Below are positions 1 to 7,596 of a DNA stretch of 64,000 nt, piece by piece; within the stretch, counting starts at the first letter, position 1; each line of letters opens with the position of its first letter. The DNA comes from Flavobacteriaceae bacterium Ap0902. GTDB lineage: Bacteria > Bacteroidota > Bacteroidia > Flavobacteriales > Weeksellaceae. The DNA is taken from assembly GCA_009835005.1 (NCBI GenBank), contig WTFG01000005.1, positions 124,001 through 188,000 on the forward strand, written 5' to 3'. The position numbers and the translations under genes were made by a program. The notes below the pieces were generated by a model. That model was not told where the DNA came from, searched no databases, and was given only the letters and a program-made list of their open reading frames with translations.

Positions 1-2
1 GT

Positions 3-392
3 GCTAATTTAGATAACTTTGGACCACGATTTGTAGACATGAGTGTTCCTTATGACAAGGAATATATCTCAATTTTTAAAGAAGTTGCAAAAGAGAATGA
101 TGTAAATGTGAGAGAAGGAGTTTACTTTGGATTGCAAGGCCCTACGTTTGAAACGCCGTCTGAATATGGGATGGTGAGAGCCATGGGTGCCGATGCTGTG
201 GGTATGAGTACAGTTCCAGAGGTTATAGTCGCTAGACATCAAGGAATGCGGGTAGCTGCGCTATCGGTCATTACAGATTTAGGTGGACCAGAAATCGCTA
301 ATCCAGTTTCCCATGAAGAGGTTCTGAACGCCGCCAATGTGGCTATGCCTAAGGTAATTAAATTGGTAAGAGGTTTAGTGAAAAATGCGTAA
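3..392 (+). CDS. punA: Purine-nucleoside phosphorylase, C-terminal part (5' end outside window)
   Basis: This is the last 129 residues of a trimeric (family 2) purine-nucleoside phosphorylase, which splits purine nucleosides with phosphate into base and (deoxy)ribose-1-phosphate in cytosolic purine salvage. The reading frame is open from the left edge. Visible family signatures are GPTFETPSE, which carries the purine-binding Glu region, and MSTVPEVIVARH, followed by the conserved VITDLGG segment. The protein ends at a usual length past these motifs, so the 3' end looks intact. The gene is followed by a palindromic repeat and then a convergent UspA gene. The family call is firm; the exact nucleoside preference cannot be read from this fragment. 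Confidence 0.88.
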   Translation, partial: ANLDNFGPRFVDMSVPYDKEYISIFKEVAKENDVNVREGVYFGLQGPTFETPSEYGMVRAMGADAVGMSTVPEVIVARHQGMRVAALSVITDLGGPEIANPVSHEEVLNAANVAMPKVIKLVRGLVKNA

Positions 393-429
393 TTAAATTG
401 TATACTATTTATAATATCAATCAAAAAAA

Positions 430-557
430 AGCAGCTGTCTCAAAATCTTAAAACTGGTCATTCTAAACCTGATATATAATCCTAATAAATTGTTAACCAG
501 TTTATTATGGGTTGTTGAAATTAATTTTGGGTTCATAATCGGTTTTTGAGACAGTTA
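430..557. repeat. Palindromic interspersed element, copy 1
   Basis: An imperfect palindrome of about 128 bp fills the gap between the convergent punA and uspA genes. Its ends read GCAGCTGTCTCAAAA on the left and TTTTTGAGACAGTTAT on the right, which are mutually complementary over the CTGTCTCAAAA core. Inside is an ACTGGT...ACCAGT stem shared with the copy at 35366-35500; the rest is diverged. The outermost bases of the stem no longer pair well, so this is one of the more decayed copies. It belongs to the same family as the elements at 17381, 19583, 27867 and 35366. Confidence 0.8.
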
Positions 558-592
558 TTTTTATATCTATACCAACTTCATATTTGAGGTGC

Positions 593-1039
593 CTATTTTC
601 TTTTCTTTTGATGTGGAATCACATATATAGGGATTTCTGCATTTTTAATTACATCCCTACATACGCTGCCCACAAATGCTTCATACAAAGTGCCATGCCC
701 TTTGGATCCTATAGCTATTAAATCTGCTTGCATTGTCTCTGCTTCTTCTAAAATTGTATCTACGGGAATTCCTTGTTTTACCAGAGACGCCACTTCTACA
801 CCCATTTCTCTAACTTTAAGCTCTAACTGTTTTAATGCCTTAGCATCCTCATGTAGGGTGGTTTCCTCTAGTTCTGGTAGATAATGATATCCCATATCTC
901 CAATGATAAAGCCTATATCTAAACTCACCACATGCAACAAGGTTAATTTCCCATTTAAATCTTGAGCCAAAGCAATAGCATGATTAATTACCTCATTAGA
1001 AAAAGAGGATAAATCTACAGGGACAAGTATATTTTTCAT
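593..1039 (-). CDS. Universal stress protein (UspA family), single domain
   Basis: A 148-residue single-domain cytosolic UspA-type protein. The C-terminal part from residue 111 carries the full nucleotide-binding signature G-x2-G-x9-G-S (GSKG, nine residues, GS), so it should belong to the ATP-binding branch. The N-terminal strand ILVPVDLSSFS is typical. Usp proteins bind ATP and modulate survival under stress; the specific partner is unknown. The gene is convergent with punA and divergent from the NlpC/P60 gene. A second, larger Usp protein (two Usp domains plus TPR) lies at 17526-18662. Confidence 0.9.
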   Translation of the reverse strand: MKNILVPVDLSSFSNEVINHAIALAQDLNGKLTLLHVVSLDIGFIIGDMGYHYLPELEETTLHEDAKALKQLELKVREMGVEVASLVKQGIPVDTILEEAETMQADLIAIGSKGHGTLYEAFVGSVCRDVIKNAEIPIYVIPHQKKRK

Positions 1040-1144
1040 AGCGTTTAAATTTTGTCTTAAAGATAGGGAATTTTTCTATTGTGGGACATGATTTTTGTTT
1101 AATCAGTTAGGTCACTCATACAAACAAATAATTAATCATTTATG

Positions 1145-1152
1145 TATCTTTG
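1145..1152 (+). promoter_or_regulatory. Sigma-A -7 box TATCTTTG for the NlpC/P60 gene
   Basis: TATCTTTG matches the Bacteroidota -7 consensus TAnnTTTG. It ends four bases before the ATG at 1157, which places the expected transcription start at or next to the start codon and predicts a leaderless mRNA. It also overlaps the upstream in-frame ATG at 1142, which argues that this ATG is not used. No clear TTG -33 element was found. Confidence 0.65.
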
Positions 1153-1156
1153 CAAT

Positions 1157-1627
1157 ATGCAAAAAATTTATATCCTCATTTTATCCATATTTCTATTAAT
1201 ATCCTGTGGCACGAATAGAGCTAGAAAGGTAGATAATTCTGTGAGTGGTAGGGCTAAGACGGTTTTGTCTAAAGCGTATGACTTCTATGGAACACCATAC
1301 CAATATGGCGGAACCACAAGAAAAGGCATGGACTGTTCTGGGTTGGCATTGGTATCTTTTGCAGAAGTAGGTATTGAACTTCCTAGAAATTCTGCAAAAC
1401 AAGCAGAATATGGCATCAAAGTAAATATAAAACGTGTAGAGCCAGGGGATATGCTGTTTTTTAATACATCTGGGAGAGGCATATCCCATGCAGGAATTGT
1501 GGATCACATCAAGGATGGTGAGGTTTTCTTTATTCACGCGTCATCCTCTAAAGGTGTTATGGTGAGCTCACTAGAAAATTCTTATTGGAATAAACGCTTT
1601 GTGAAAGCTGTACGGTATATTTATTAA
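1157..1627 (+). CDS. NlpC/P60 family peptidoglycan hydrolase, lipoprotein
   Basis: A 156-residue predicted lipoprotein with a short signal peptide ending in the lipobox LISC (Cys17), followed by an NlpC/P60 cysteine peptidase domain. The catalytic Cys lies in MDCSGLALVSF and the His in SHAGIVDHI, with the third polar residue probably the His of FIHASS. Such enzymes cleave the D-Glu-diaminopimelate bond in the peptide stem of murein. The ATG at 1157 was preferred to the in-frame ATG at 1142 because the latter lies before or on the -7 box and would put charged, non-signal residues in front of the signal peptide. The gene stands alone, divergent from uspA. Confidence 0.88.
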   Translation: MQKIYILILSIFLLISCGTNRARKVDNSVSGRAKTVLSKAYDFYGTPYQYGGTTRKGMDCSGLALVSFAEVGIELPRNSAKQAEYGIKVNIKRVEPGDMLFFNTSGRGISHAGIVDHIKDGEVFFIHASSSKGVMVSSLENSYWNKRFVKAVRYIY

Positions 1628-1708
1628 AATAGCCATTAGCCGACAAGCTTGAGTAGGCTAAAGTGTACTTTTAATACTCGTGAGGTTATCTTTTTATGAA
1701 TCGCTGTC

Positions 1709-2418
1709 CTACTTCTTTTCTGGATTGAATGTGGTACCACAATTAGGACAAGTGCATTTTTGATCTATTTGCTTCTGTATTTTAATTTTTTCTATAAAGG
1801 CAGAGCTAATAATTCCCGTTGGTAATGCCACAAATCCAATGCCTATCAAAGCTATCAATCCGCTCAGCAATTTTCCTATTCCTGTGATTGGATAGAGATC
1901 GCCAAATCCTACAGTGGTCAATGTAGCGACAGCCCACCAAAATGATTCTCCTATATTGTCAAATTTTTCTGGCTGTACATCACTTTCTATATAATACATC
2001 AGCGTAGAGGATAATACAAGTAAAATAAATGTAACAAAGATAGTCATAGATAGATCACTTCTTGTATCTTTTAATACGCCAGTTATAAGCTTGAATGACT
2101 TAGAATATCTGCTTATTTTAAAGATTCTTAACAGCCTAAACAATCTTAAAATCTTTAAAACCCTAAAGTCTACATTAAGCTAACGAGCTTACCCTTGAAT
2201 CTGGGATCCTCAGAAGAAGACCATAATCGGAAGAAATATGCTATAATGAAGACAATTACAGAAAATATTTCTATGGTATGGAAAAATATTTTATTAGCCT
2301 CAAAAATTTCTTCATAAGATTCTAGTATGATACAAATAACATTGAGGATTATGAGTCCATAAATGAATTTAATGAAGGTTAAATTATTATTTAATAATTC
2401 ATAAACTTTCTGTCTCAT
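1709..2418 (-). pseudogene. Voltage-gated K+ channel, disrupted by internal deletion
   Basis: Two open segments in different frames together resemble a bacterial six-transmembrane voltage-gated K+ channel. The 5' part (2418 to about 2170) encodes S1 and S2 and ends abruptly after FKGKLVSLM and a stop. The 3' part resumes with VDFRVLKILRLFRLLRIFK, the arginine-rich S4 sensor. It continues through S5, the pore with selectivity filter TVGFGD, S6 and a C-terminal CxxC tail. The S3 segment, roughly 25-30 residues expected between them, is missing and the frame changes at the junction near 2165-2175. A channel without S3 and with a premature stop should not function, so this is called a pseudogene. 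The pore half alone could in principle still make a two-TM channel from an internal start. Confidence 0.82.
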
Positions 2419-2442
2419 TGGTTGATTTTAATAGAAATAACA

Positions 2443-2979
2443 TTATTCTTCTTCGCTATAAGATACCTTTCCGTTTACTATGCGGGCTGGTGATGTATAG
2501 GGGTGTTCAGTTACTTTATTGGCGCCCATGATATGCAAAACCTCCCAGTCTTGTACTTTGAGTACGTCTGAAATCATGGATCTATGACAACGCCACCAAA
2601 CAGCTTCTGCGCACATGATAGCACAGGTATGATGGGTTGCTAATTCTTTTAGTTCATCCAAACCTTTTGCAAATTCATCGGCATGCATATAGTCTGCATA
2701 GGCTTGAAAGGATTTATTCCGCCAAAGCGTGTTAATGGATTCCTTTTGGACTTTTCTGCGACCCCCTAACGATTTAAAATGGTAATAGGTAATTCCTATT
2801 TTTGCAAGTGATTTTTTTAAAATATCCTGATTGAATTGTGGATACTTTCTAGAACCTGGCATACTGCGGACATCTATTAGGGTATCTATACCAAAAACTT
2901 CTAGCATCTCTGTAAATTTTTCTATAGGAAGATTAGAGTGACCTATCGTATAAATGGTTTGATTGGTCTTATATGTCAT
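2443..2979 (-). CDS. DUF488 family protein
   Basis: A 178-residue protein with the typical DUF488 start (TIYTIGHSNLPIEKF, IDVRSMPGSR) and the conserved Cys-rich stretch CAIMCAEAVWWRCHRS near residue 120. The family is widespread and of unknown biochemical function; the conserved Arg, Cys and His residues suggest an enzyme or nucleic-acid binding protein. The start codon lies 12 bases after the stop of the SMUG2-type glycosylase gene, so the two are probably co-transcribed. The reading frame is complete, unlike its neighbours on both sides. Confidence 0.85.
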   Translation of the reverse strand: MTYKTNQTIYTIGHSNLPIEKFTEMLEVFGIDTLIDVRSMPGSRKYPQFNQDILKKSLAKIGITYYHFKSLGGRRKVQKESINTLWRNKSFQAYADYMHADEFAKGLDELKELATHHTCAIMCAEAVWWRCHRSMISDVLKVQDWEVLHIMGANKVTEHPYTSPARIVNGKVSYSEEE

Positions 2980-2991
2980 GATGGCTTAATT

Positions 2992-3699
2992 TTATAACGT
3001 ATACGTAGTATTTCCAGTTAGTGCCAGAATATATTGATCTATATACAATTCTCTTTCTTTAAACTTATATTGTTGAATATATCTCGGGTGATTCAAAACC
3101 ACCATCTTATCAAAAAGTTTAGCCTCTTGATTGATTTTATGGATGAACTTAGCATTCTTTTTTCCAAGAATATAAACTTCAGATGTATCTAAACCCAGTG
3201 TTATATGTTTTTTTAGAGATTCAATCATAAAAGGTTTTGTCATTTCAAATAATTCCTTGTCATCATAATAGTTAGCATTAAGCCAACTCCCGGTTTTTGT
3301 TTTTCTTGTAATGGCTAGAGGAAAAGGAGAGTTGATATAGAAATCGTTATAAAATGCTTTTGGGCCTCCATAATTTAAGATGACATCATATAGGAATACA
3401 GAAGAAACTTCATGAGTTCTGGCTGTTTGCATTTGGATATTACAAATGCTATCTAACCTTTTGGTATCTGTGAAAGGAATTCCCGTTACTCCAGCACCAT
3501 GACGGCTAGGGTTTATACCTATAATGAATTTTCGCCTTTGGGTATCATGGTAATATTTATAATAAAATTGACTCATGACTTTCATGGTTTCTGGTAATTC
3601 CAAAAACGGATTTATCACTTTAAAACCTGAAGGTAAAAGTCCATTATATGTCAAATCCTCATTAAAGGATATCACTTGATCTGCTAAAGTTCTAATCAT
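2992..3699 (-). CDS. SMUG2-type uracil-DNA glycosylase family protein (DUF4918)
   Basis: A 235-residue protein of the uracil-DNA glycosylase superfamily, most like the SMUG2 group known from Bacteroidota. The first active-site motif is GINPSRHGAGVTGIPFTD near residue 61, equivalent to GMNPGPFGMAQTGVPFG of SMUG1. The second, NHPRY, sits near residue 207 and replaces the usual HPS loop. These enzymes excise uracil and related deaminated bases from DNA as the first step of base-excision repair. The gene is first in a likely two-gene operon with DUF488. Substrate range cannot be deduced from sequence alone. Confidence 0.78.
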   Translation of the reverse strand: MIRTLADQVISFNEDLTYNGLLPSGFKVINPFLELPETMKVMSQFYYKYYHDTQRRKFIIGINPSRHGAGVTGIPFTDTKRLDSICNIQMQTARTHEVSSVFLYDVILNYGGPKAFYNDFYINSPFPLAITRKTKTGSWLNANYYDDKELFEMTKPFMIESLKKHITLGLDTSEVYILGKKNAKFIHKINQEAKLFDKMVVLNHPRYIQQYKFKERELYIDQYILALTGNTTYTL

Positions 3700-3782
3700 A
3701 ATTTACTGATTCATAATTATCCATTTGACGCCTGAATATAGATATTTATAATTATTTAAAGTTCTAAACTCACGATTTTATT

Positions 3783-5325
3783 TTAGCCTTCTGATTTATT
3801 TTGAGCAGAATATATAATATGTCTTTCTCTAGGTAACATTTCCTTATGTTTATTCAGGAATACCAGTATTTTTTCCCTGATATCACATTCCATTTCCCAT
3901 GCATTATTAGGGGTATCAGAACTCACCACACAGCGGATAGTAATAGTATCTTCACCTGAATTTGTGACCAATACTTTGGGTTCTTTTTGCTTGTTCCAAA
4001 GAGGGTGGTCATTCACTAATTTCTTAAAATGCTCTCTAATAGCCTCTACATCCGCTGTATAATCTACAGAGAAATAAATACCACTGCTGGTGTTCATTTT
4101 GCTATGAGACCAGTTCTCTATAGTTTCCTCTATCAGATATTTCATCGGGACAATTAACCTGCGGCTATCCCATGTTTTAATAATTACATACGTGTATCTT
4201 AAATCCTCTACGGTACTCCATTCTCCTTTAATCACTACAGTATCCCAATTTTAACTGGTTTTGTCATGGCTACTTGAATACCTGCTATGAAGTTTCCGAT
4301 CACAGACTGTGCAGCGAACCAAGAATTACACTTAAAATACCAGCAGAAGTGAGTAAAATTCTTCCTAAACCAAGACATGTCCAAGAATAAATTAGTTATA
4401 AAAATAAGCGCCCAAATGACAACAATGGCTTTAATTATTTTAGCGCCAATGGCAACATTGGTCTTTTTCTTATTTTCTAGTTGTGTGTACCCATCATCGT
4501 CTGGTTGTATCCCATGCTGAATATAAAGAGAGGTTCCAAAATCTATGAGTGTAATCACAAACCACGTCAAACATATAACAAGCCGATACTAATAATGCGT
4601 TGCAGAGAATTCGCTATATTTCCAACATAGGAAATTAACCCCTGAGAAGATAAATACAAAAAGGAACTAACGATTAAAAATATAAAGGGTAGAGTGATTA
4701 TTTCTAGAAAATAAAAAATAGGATTATCTTCTATATTGATGCCTTTAGCCTCTTCATTTTCTATGTCTTTTTCTGTGTATAGGTTAATTATTTTCTAATA
4801 AATTTCATGAGTAGGCAGGAAACAAAATAGGCTATACTCATGGCTACTATCAGAACCATAATTTCCCAGAGATTGATACCCCATACTTTTCTGTGAAAAA
4901 ATGGTGGTAAATTCTCTACAATTTTTGGCGGTTTATAGTTGCTATAGAGTGGTTCTATATATTCTACCATTTCTACAGAAAAAACCCATATAAGTGGGTT
5001 TTCTGCCATACGAATACGCTCTAAATAGATAGGAACATTCTTGTCATTATATTTGATTTTACCTAATAAATTAGACTTTCTAGCTACGCCTTCCATTTTA
5101 CTGGCTTGTTCTAGTGGGGGATCCACAACTCCATCCGGACGATTGGGCAAATCATCATAATTAATTAAACCTTTATCATTTAATACATAATATAATTGCT
5201 CTGCTAGCTGCTCCCTTTTAATAGATTGATTTTCTTGAGGTATTAAATTAAGATTTAACGTCCGCCGCTGCTAATTCATAATTACCTTGACTTGCATTAA
5301 TGTTTCTTAATTTTAAACTACTTAT
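3783..5325 (-). pseudogene. MscS-family mechanosensitive channel, frameshifted and 5'-truncated
   Basis: Translating successive frames on the minus strand rebuilds one continuous MscS-like protein. It has an N-terminal extracytoplasmic region (LNLIPQENQ, YYVLNDKGLINYDDLP), several TM helices, the pore-lining helix (ILLTSAGILSVILG then FAAQSVIGNFIAGIQVAMTK), the beta domain (VIKGEWSTVEDLRYTYVIIK) and a C-terminal alpha/beta domain. At least six frame changes are needed, near 5240, 4790, 4573, 4385, 4325 and 4245. Several look like single-base gains or losses: an extra T before GLGRILL, a lost T before FAAQ, a lost G before DTVVIKG. No signal peptide is left; the 5' end stops against the start of the hemerythrin-like gene. 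It is either a young pseudogene or a poorly sequenced patch. The intact family releases solutes on hypo-osmotic shock. Confidence 0.85.
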
Positions 5326-5802
5326 ATGAAAATTTATCAAGCGATAAGAGAAGATTATAACATTCAACGGGATTTAATTAAAAAAAACTTCTGGAGATTC
5401 AGAAGAAAGAAACGCCTTTTGGAGGGATCTTAAAAAGAAACTAGAAGTACATGCAATGGCAGAAGAACGTTATTTCTATTCTCCTTTAATAGATACAGAT
5501 GAGATGCAAGAAGATGCCAGACATGGCATTGCAGAACATCATGAAATGGATGAGTTAATACAAGAGCTAGATGATACAGATATGAGTTCTCCGCACTGGA
5601 AAGCAACGATGGATAAGTTGGCAGAAACTGTTTTACATACCTAGAAGATGAGGAAGAAGAATATTTCCTTTCTAAAGCAAAGGACATTTACAATAGCAAA
5701 GATGCAAATGCTCTGGCAAAGAGATATGAGGATACCATGGAAAAATATAGAGAAGGGTGGCCAGAAAGCATTCCAGGTAGCGATTCAGAAACAGAAGAAT
5801 AA
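5326..5802 (+). pseudogene. Hemerythrin-like (HHE) protein gene with two frameshifts
   Basis: Read with two frame corrections this gives a 158-residue hemerythrin-like four-helix protein: it starts MKIYQAIREDYNIQRDL and has the metal-ligand pattern EVHAMAEERYF, IAEHHEMDEL and HHLEDEEEEYF. One extra A in the A8 tract near 5383 breaks the frame after residue 20. One lost base near 5640 (CATACCTAG where CATCACCTA is expected) breaks it again before the last ligand helix. The two changes cancel in length, so the original stop at 5800-5802 is kept. As read, no full hemerythrin would be made. The intact family binds di-iron and senses or carries oxygen or NO. It adjoins the broken MscS gene head to head. 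Confidence 0.82.
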
Positions 5803-5878
5803 TTCTTTTTATTTAATAAAATCAAAAGAGCCTCACTTGACAATGGGGCTCTCTGATGTTGTATGATGATTTTAAATC

Positions 5879-6688
5879 CTATTGATTACCTAAAATCAAG
5901 GGCATTCCGTCTTTGTCTCCTATGATGATGATTTTGGTATTGTCACTTTCTGCTAATTTATTCGTAGCATCAATACCTTTATCTCTTAGAATATTTTCGC
6001 TCAAAGAAGCATTTAATATTTCATTGGCTATGGCTTTACCATTGGCTTCAATTTCCTGTCTTTGTGCTTCTTTTTGTGCTTTTTGCAATCTAAACTCATA
6101 CTCAAGTGATTCTTGTTCTTGCTTGAGTTTTCTTTCTATTGCATCTTTAATGGTAGGCGGTAAAGATACATCTCTCACCAGAACACGTTCTAAAATGATG
6201 AATTTATTCTCTAAAATCAAAGTCGTCTCTTCAAAGATTTCCTTTTGGATTGCGTCTCTTTTACTAGAATAAATTTGTTCTGGGGTATATCTACCAATGA
6301 CGCTTCTAGCTGCAGAACGTATGGCTGGTTGCATTACTCTTTCTACATAACCCTCACCCACCTGTTGATGCAAGAATGCTAATTTATTTACATTAGGGTG
6401 ATACCAAAGAGATACTTCCAAGTCTATATCTAGTCCATTAGAAGACAATACCTGCATATTCTCTTTTAATTCTTTTTGTCTTACCTCATATTCATACATG
6501 GTATTCCATGGAGCCACTACATGGAACCCTTCTAGATATATATTATTGGTATCTACTCCGCCAGAAAACGGGCGGAAAAGTACACCTCCCTCTCCAGCGC
6601 CAATAGTGACAAAAGAATTAAGAAGTAGAATAATGATTAATACTAACGCTACAACAGCGCCTATGACAAATTTGGGAAGTGTATTCAT
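5879..6688 (-). CDS. Prohibitin-family (SPFH/band 7) membrane protein
   Basis: A 269-residue protein with one N-terminal TM helix (about residues 7-27), an SPFH/prohibitin domain (GAGEGGVLFRPFSGGV through the arginine-rich VMQPAIRSAARSVIGRYT) and a C-terminal coiled coil rich in Glu, Gln and Lys (about 185-225). Bacterial prohibitin homologues form oligomeric membrane scaffolds that organise microdomains and modulate membrane proteases. The gene begins 21 bases after the fabG stop and is probably transcribed with it. The product is complete. Confidence 0.88.
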   Translation of the reverse strand: MNTLPKFVIGAVVALVLIIILLLNSFVTIGAGEGGVLFRPFSGGVDTNNIYLEGFHVVAPWNTMYEYEVRQKELKENMQVLSSNGLDIDLEVSLWYHPNVNKLAFLHQQVGEGYVERVMQPAIRSAARSVIGRYTPEQIYSSKRDAIQKEIFEETTLILENKFIILERVLVRDVSLPPTIKDAIERKLKQEQESLEYEFRLQKAQKEAQRQEIEANGKAIANEILNASLSENILRDKGIDATNKLAESDNTKIIIIGDKDGMPLILGNQ

Positions 6689-6709
6689 TTTTTTAATTTA
6701 AATTATGGT

Positions 6710-7447
6710 TTACATGTGCAAACCGCCATCTACAGAAACAACCTGTCCTGTGATGTAAGATGCCATGTCAGAGGCTAAAAATAAACAAGCATTAGCTACG
6801 TCTTCTGGTGAACCTCCTCTTTTTAACGGAATGTTATTTCTCCATTCCTCTACTACCTTTTGATCTAATTTTTCTGTCATGGCTGTTTCTATAAAGCCAG
6901 GAGCAATGGCATTACATCTGATATTTCTAGATCCTAATTCTTGTGCAATAGATTTAGTAAACCCAATCATACCTGCCTTGGACGCAGCATAATTGGCTTG
7001 TCCAGCGTTCCCTGTAATCCCTACAATAGAAGTGATGTTGATAATAGAACCTTTGCGTTGTTTTAGCATGGGTCTTAATACGGCTTTTGTCAGATTGAAG
7101 GCAGAATCTAAATTTACACGAATGACTTTTTGCCAATCTTCATGGCTCATACGCATAAGTAAATTATCCTTTGTAATACCAGCATTATTCACCACGATAT
7201 CTATCTGCCCAAATTTCTCCATGACATCGTCCACCAATTTATATGCTGCATCAAAATCCGTAGCATCTGATTGATAACCAATGACTTTATCACCATACTT
7301 ATTGACTAAATCTTCTGATGCTGATCCAGATGATATATAAGTAAAAATAACGGTCGCACCTTGCGCTACAAAAGATTCTAAAATTCCTTTTCCGATTCCT
7401 CTCGTTGCTCCAGTTACAATGGCAACTTTACCTTCTAATAGATTCAT
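6710..7447 (-). CDS. fabG: 3-oxoacyl-[acyl-carrier-protein] reductase
   Basis: A 245-residue classical short-chain dehydrogenase/reductase of FabG type. It has the Rossmann motif TGATRGIG (from residue 12), NNAG at 87-90, and the catalytic set Ser140, Tyr153 and Lys157 in YAASKAG. The C-terminal SVDGGLHM is the standard FabG ending. It reduces 3-oxoacyl-ACP to 3-hydroxyacyl-ACP with NADPH in type II fatty acid elongation. It is the first gene of a two-gene unit with the prohibitin gene and is preceded by two TATTTTTG promoter-like boxes. Other fatty-acid synthesis genes are not adjacent. Confidence 0.93.
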   Translation of the reverse strand: MNLLEGKVAIVTGATRGIGKGILESFVAQGATVIFTYISSGSASEDLVNKYGDKVIGYQSDATDFDAAYKLVDDVMEKFGQIDIVVNNAGITKDNLLMRMSHEDWQKVIRVNLDSAFNLTKAVLRPMLKQRKGSIINITSIVGITGNAGQANYAASKAGMIGFTKSIAQELGSRNIRCNAIAPGFIETAMTEKLDQKVVEEWRNNIPLKRGGSPEDVANACLFLASDMASYITGQVVSVDGGLHM

Positions 7448-7468
7448 AAATTTTAATTATTATATAAA

Positions 7469-7495
7469 CAAAAATAGCAAAACTTCTCAAAAATA
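7469..7495 (-). promoter_or_regulatory. Two tandem -7 boxes (TATTTTTG) upstream of fabG
   Basis: On the minus strand two identical TATTTTTG octamers lie at 7476-7469 and 7495-7488, starting 19 bp apart. Both match TAnnTTTG. The proximal one would give a 5' leader of about 15 bases before the fabG ATG at 7447. No convincing TTG at the usual distance was seen for either, so one of them may be fortuitous. Confidence 0.5.
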
Positions 7496-7537
7496 CTGAA
7501 TTAGAATACAATTCGTTTTACGAAAGGATAAAAAGAT

Positions 7538-7545
7538 TAGTTTTG
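7538..7545 (+). promoter_or_regulatory. -7 box TAGTTTTG upstream of the PagL-like gene
   Basis: TAGTTTTG matches the Bacteroidota -7 consensus and lies 51 bases before the ATG at 7597, in the divergent gap with fabG. No TTG -33 element is visible at the usual distance, so the call rests on the octamer and position. Confidence 0.45.
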
Positions 7546-7596
7546 CAAAATTCAATTAAAGTTTATTACATGCAATAGGCTTATTTAACCTTTTAT

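Noticed and set aside
1142-1156. ATG at 1142 as start of the NlpC/P60 gene
   Set aside because: It lies before and on the TATCTTTG -7 box, and adds residues in front of a good lipoprotein signal peptide. The ATG at 1157 fits both.
3783-5150. Three separate small genes on the minus strand
   Set aside because: Their products join into one MscS-like protein once frames are switched, and the gaps between them also code for the missing helices.
5456-5866. Two short plus-strand genes (62 and 72 codons) and an 85-codon minus-strand frame
   Set aside because: The first plus-strand frame is the shifted middle of the hemerythrin-like gene. The second plus-strand frame and the minus-strand frame are shadows of it.
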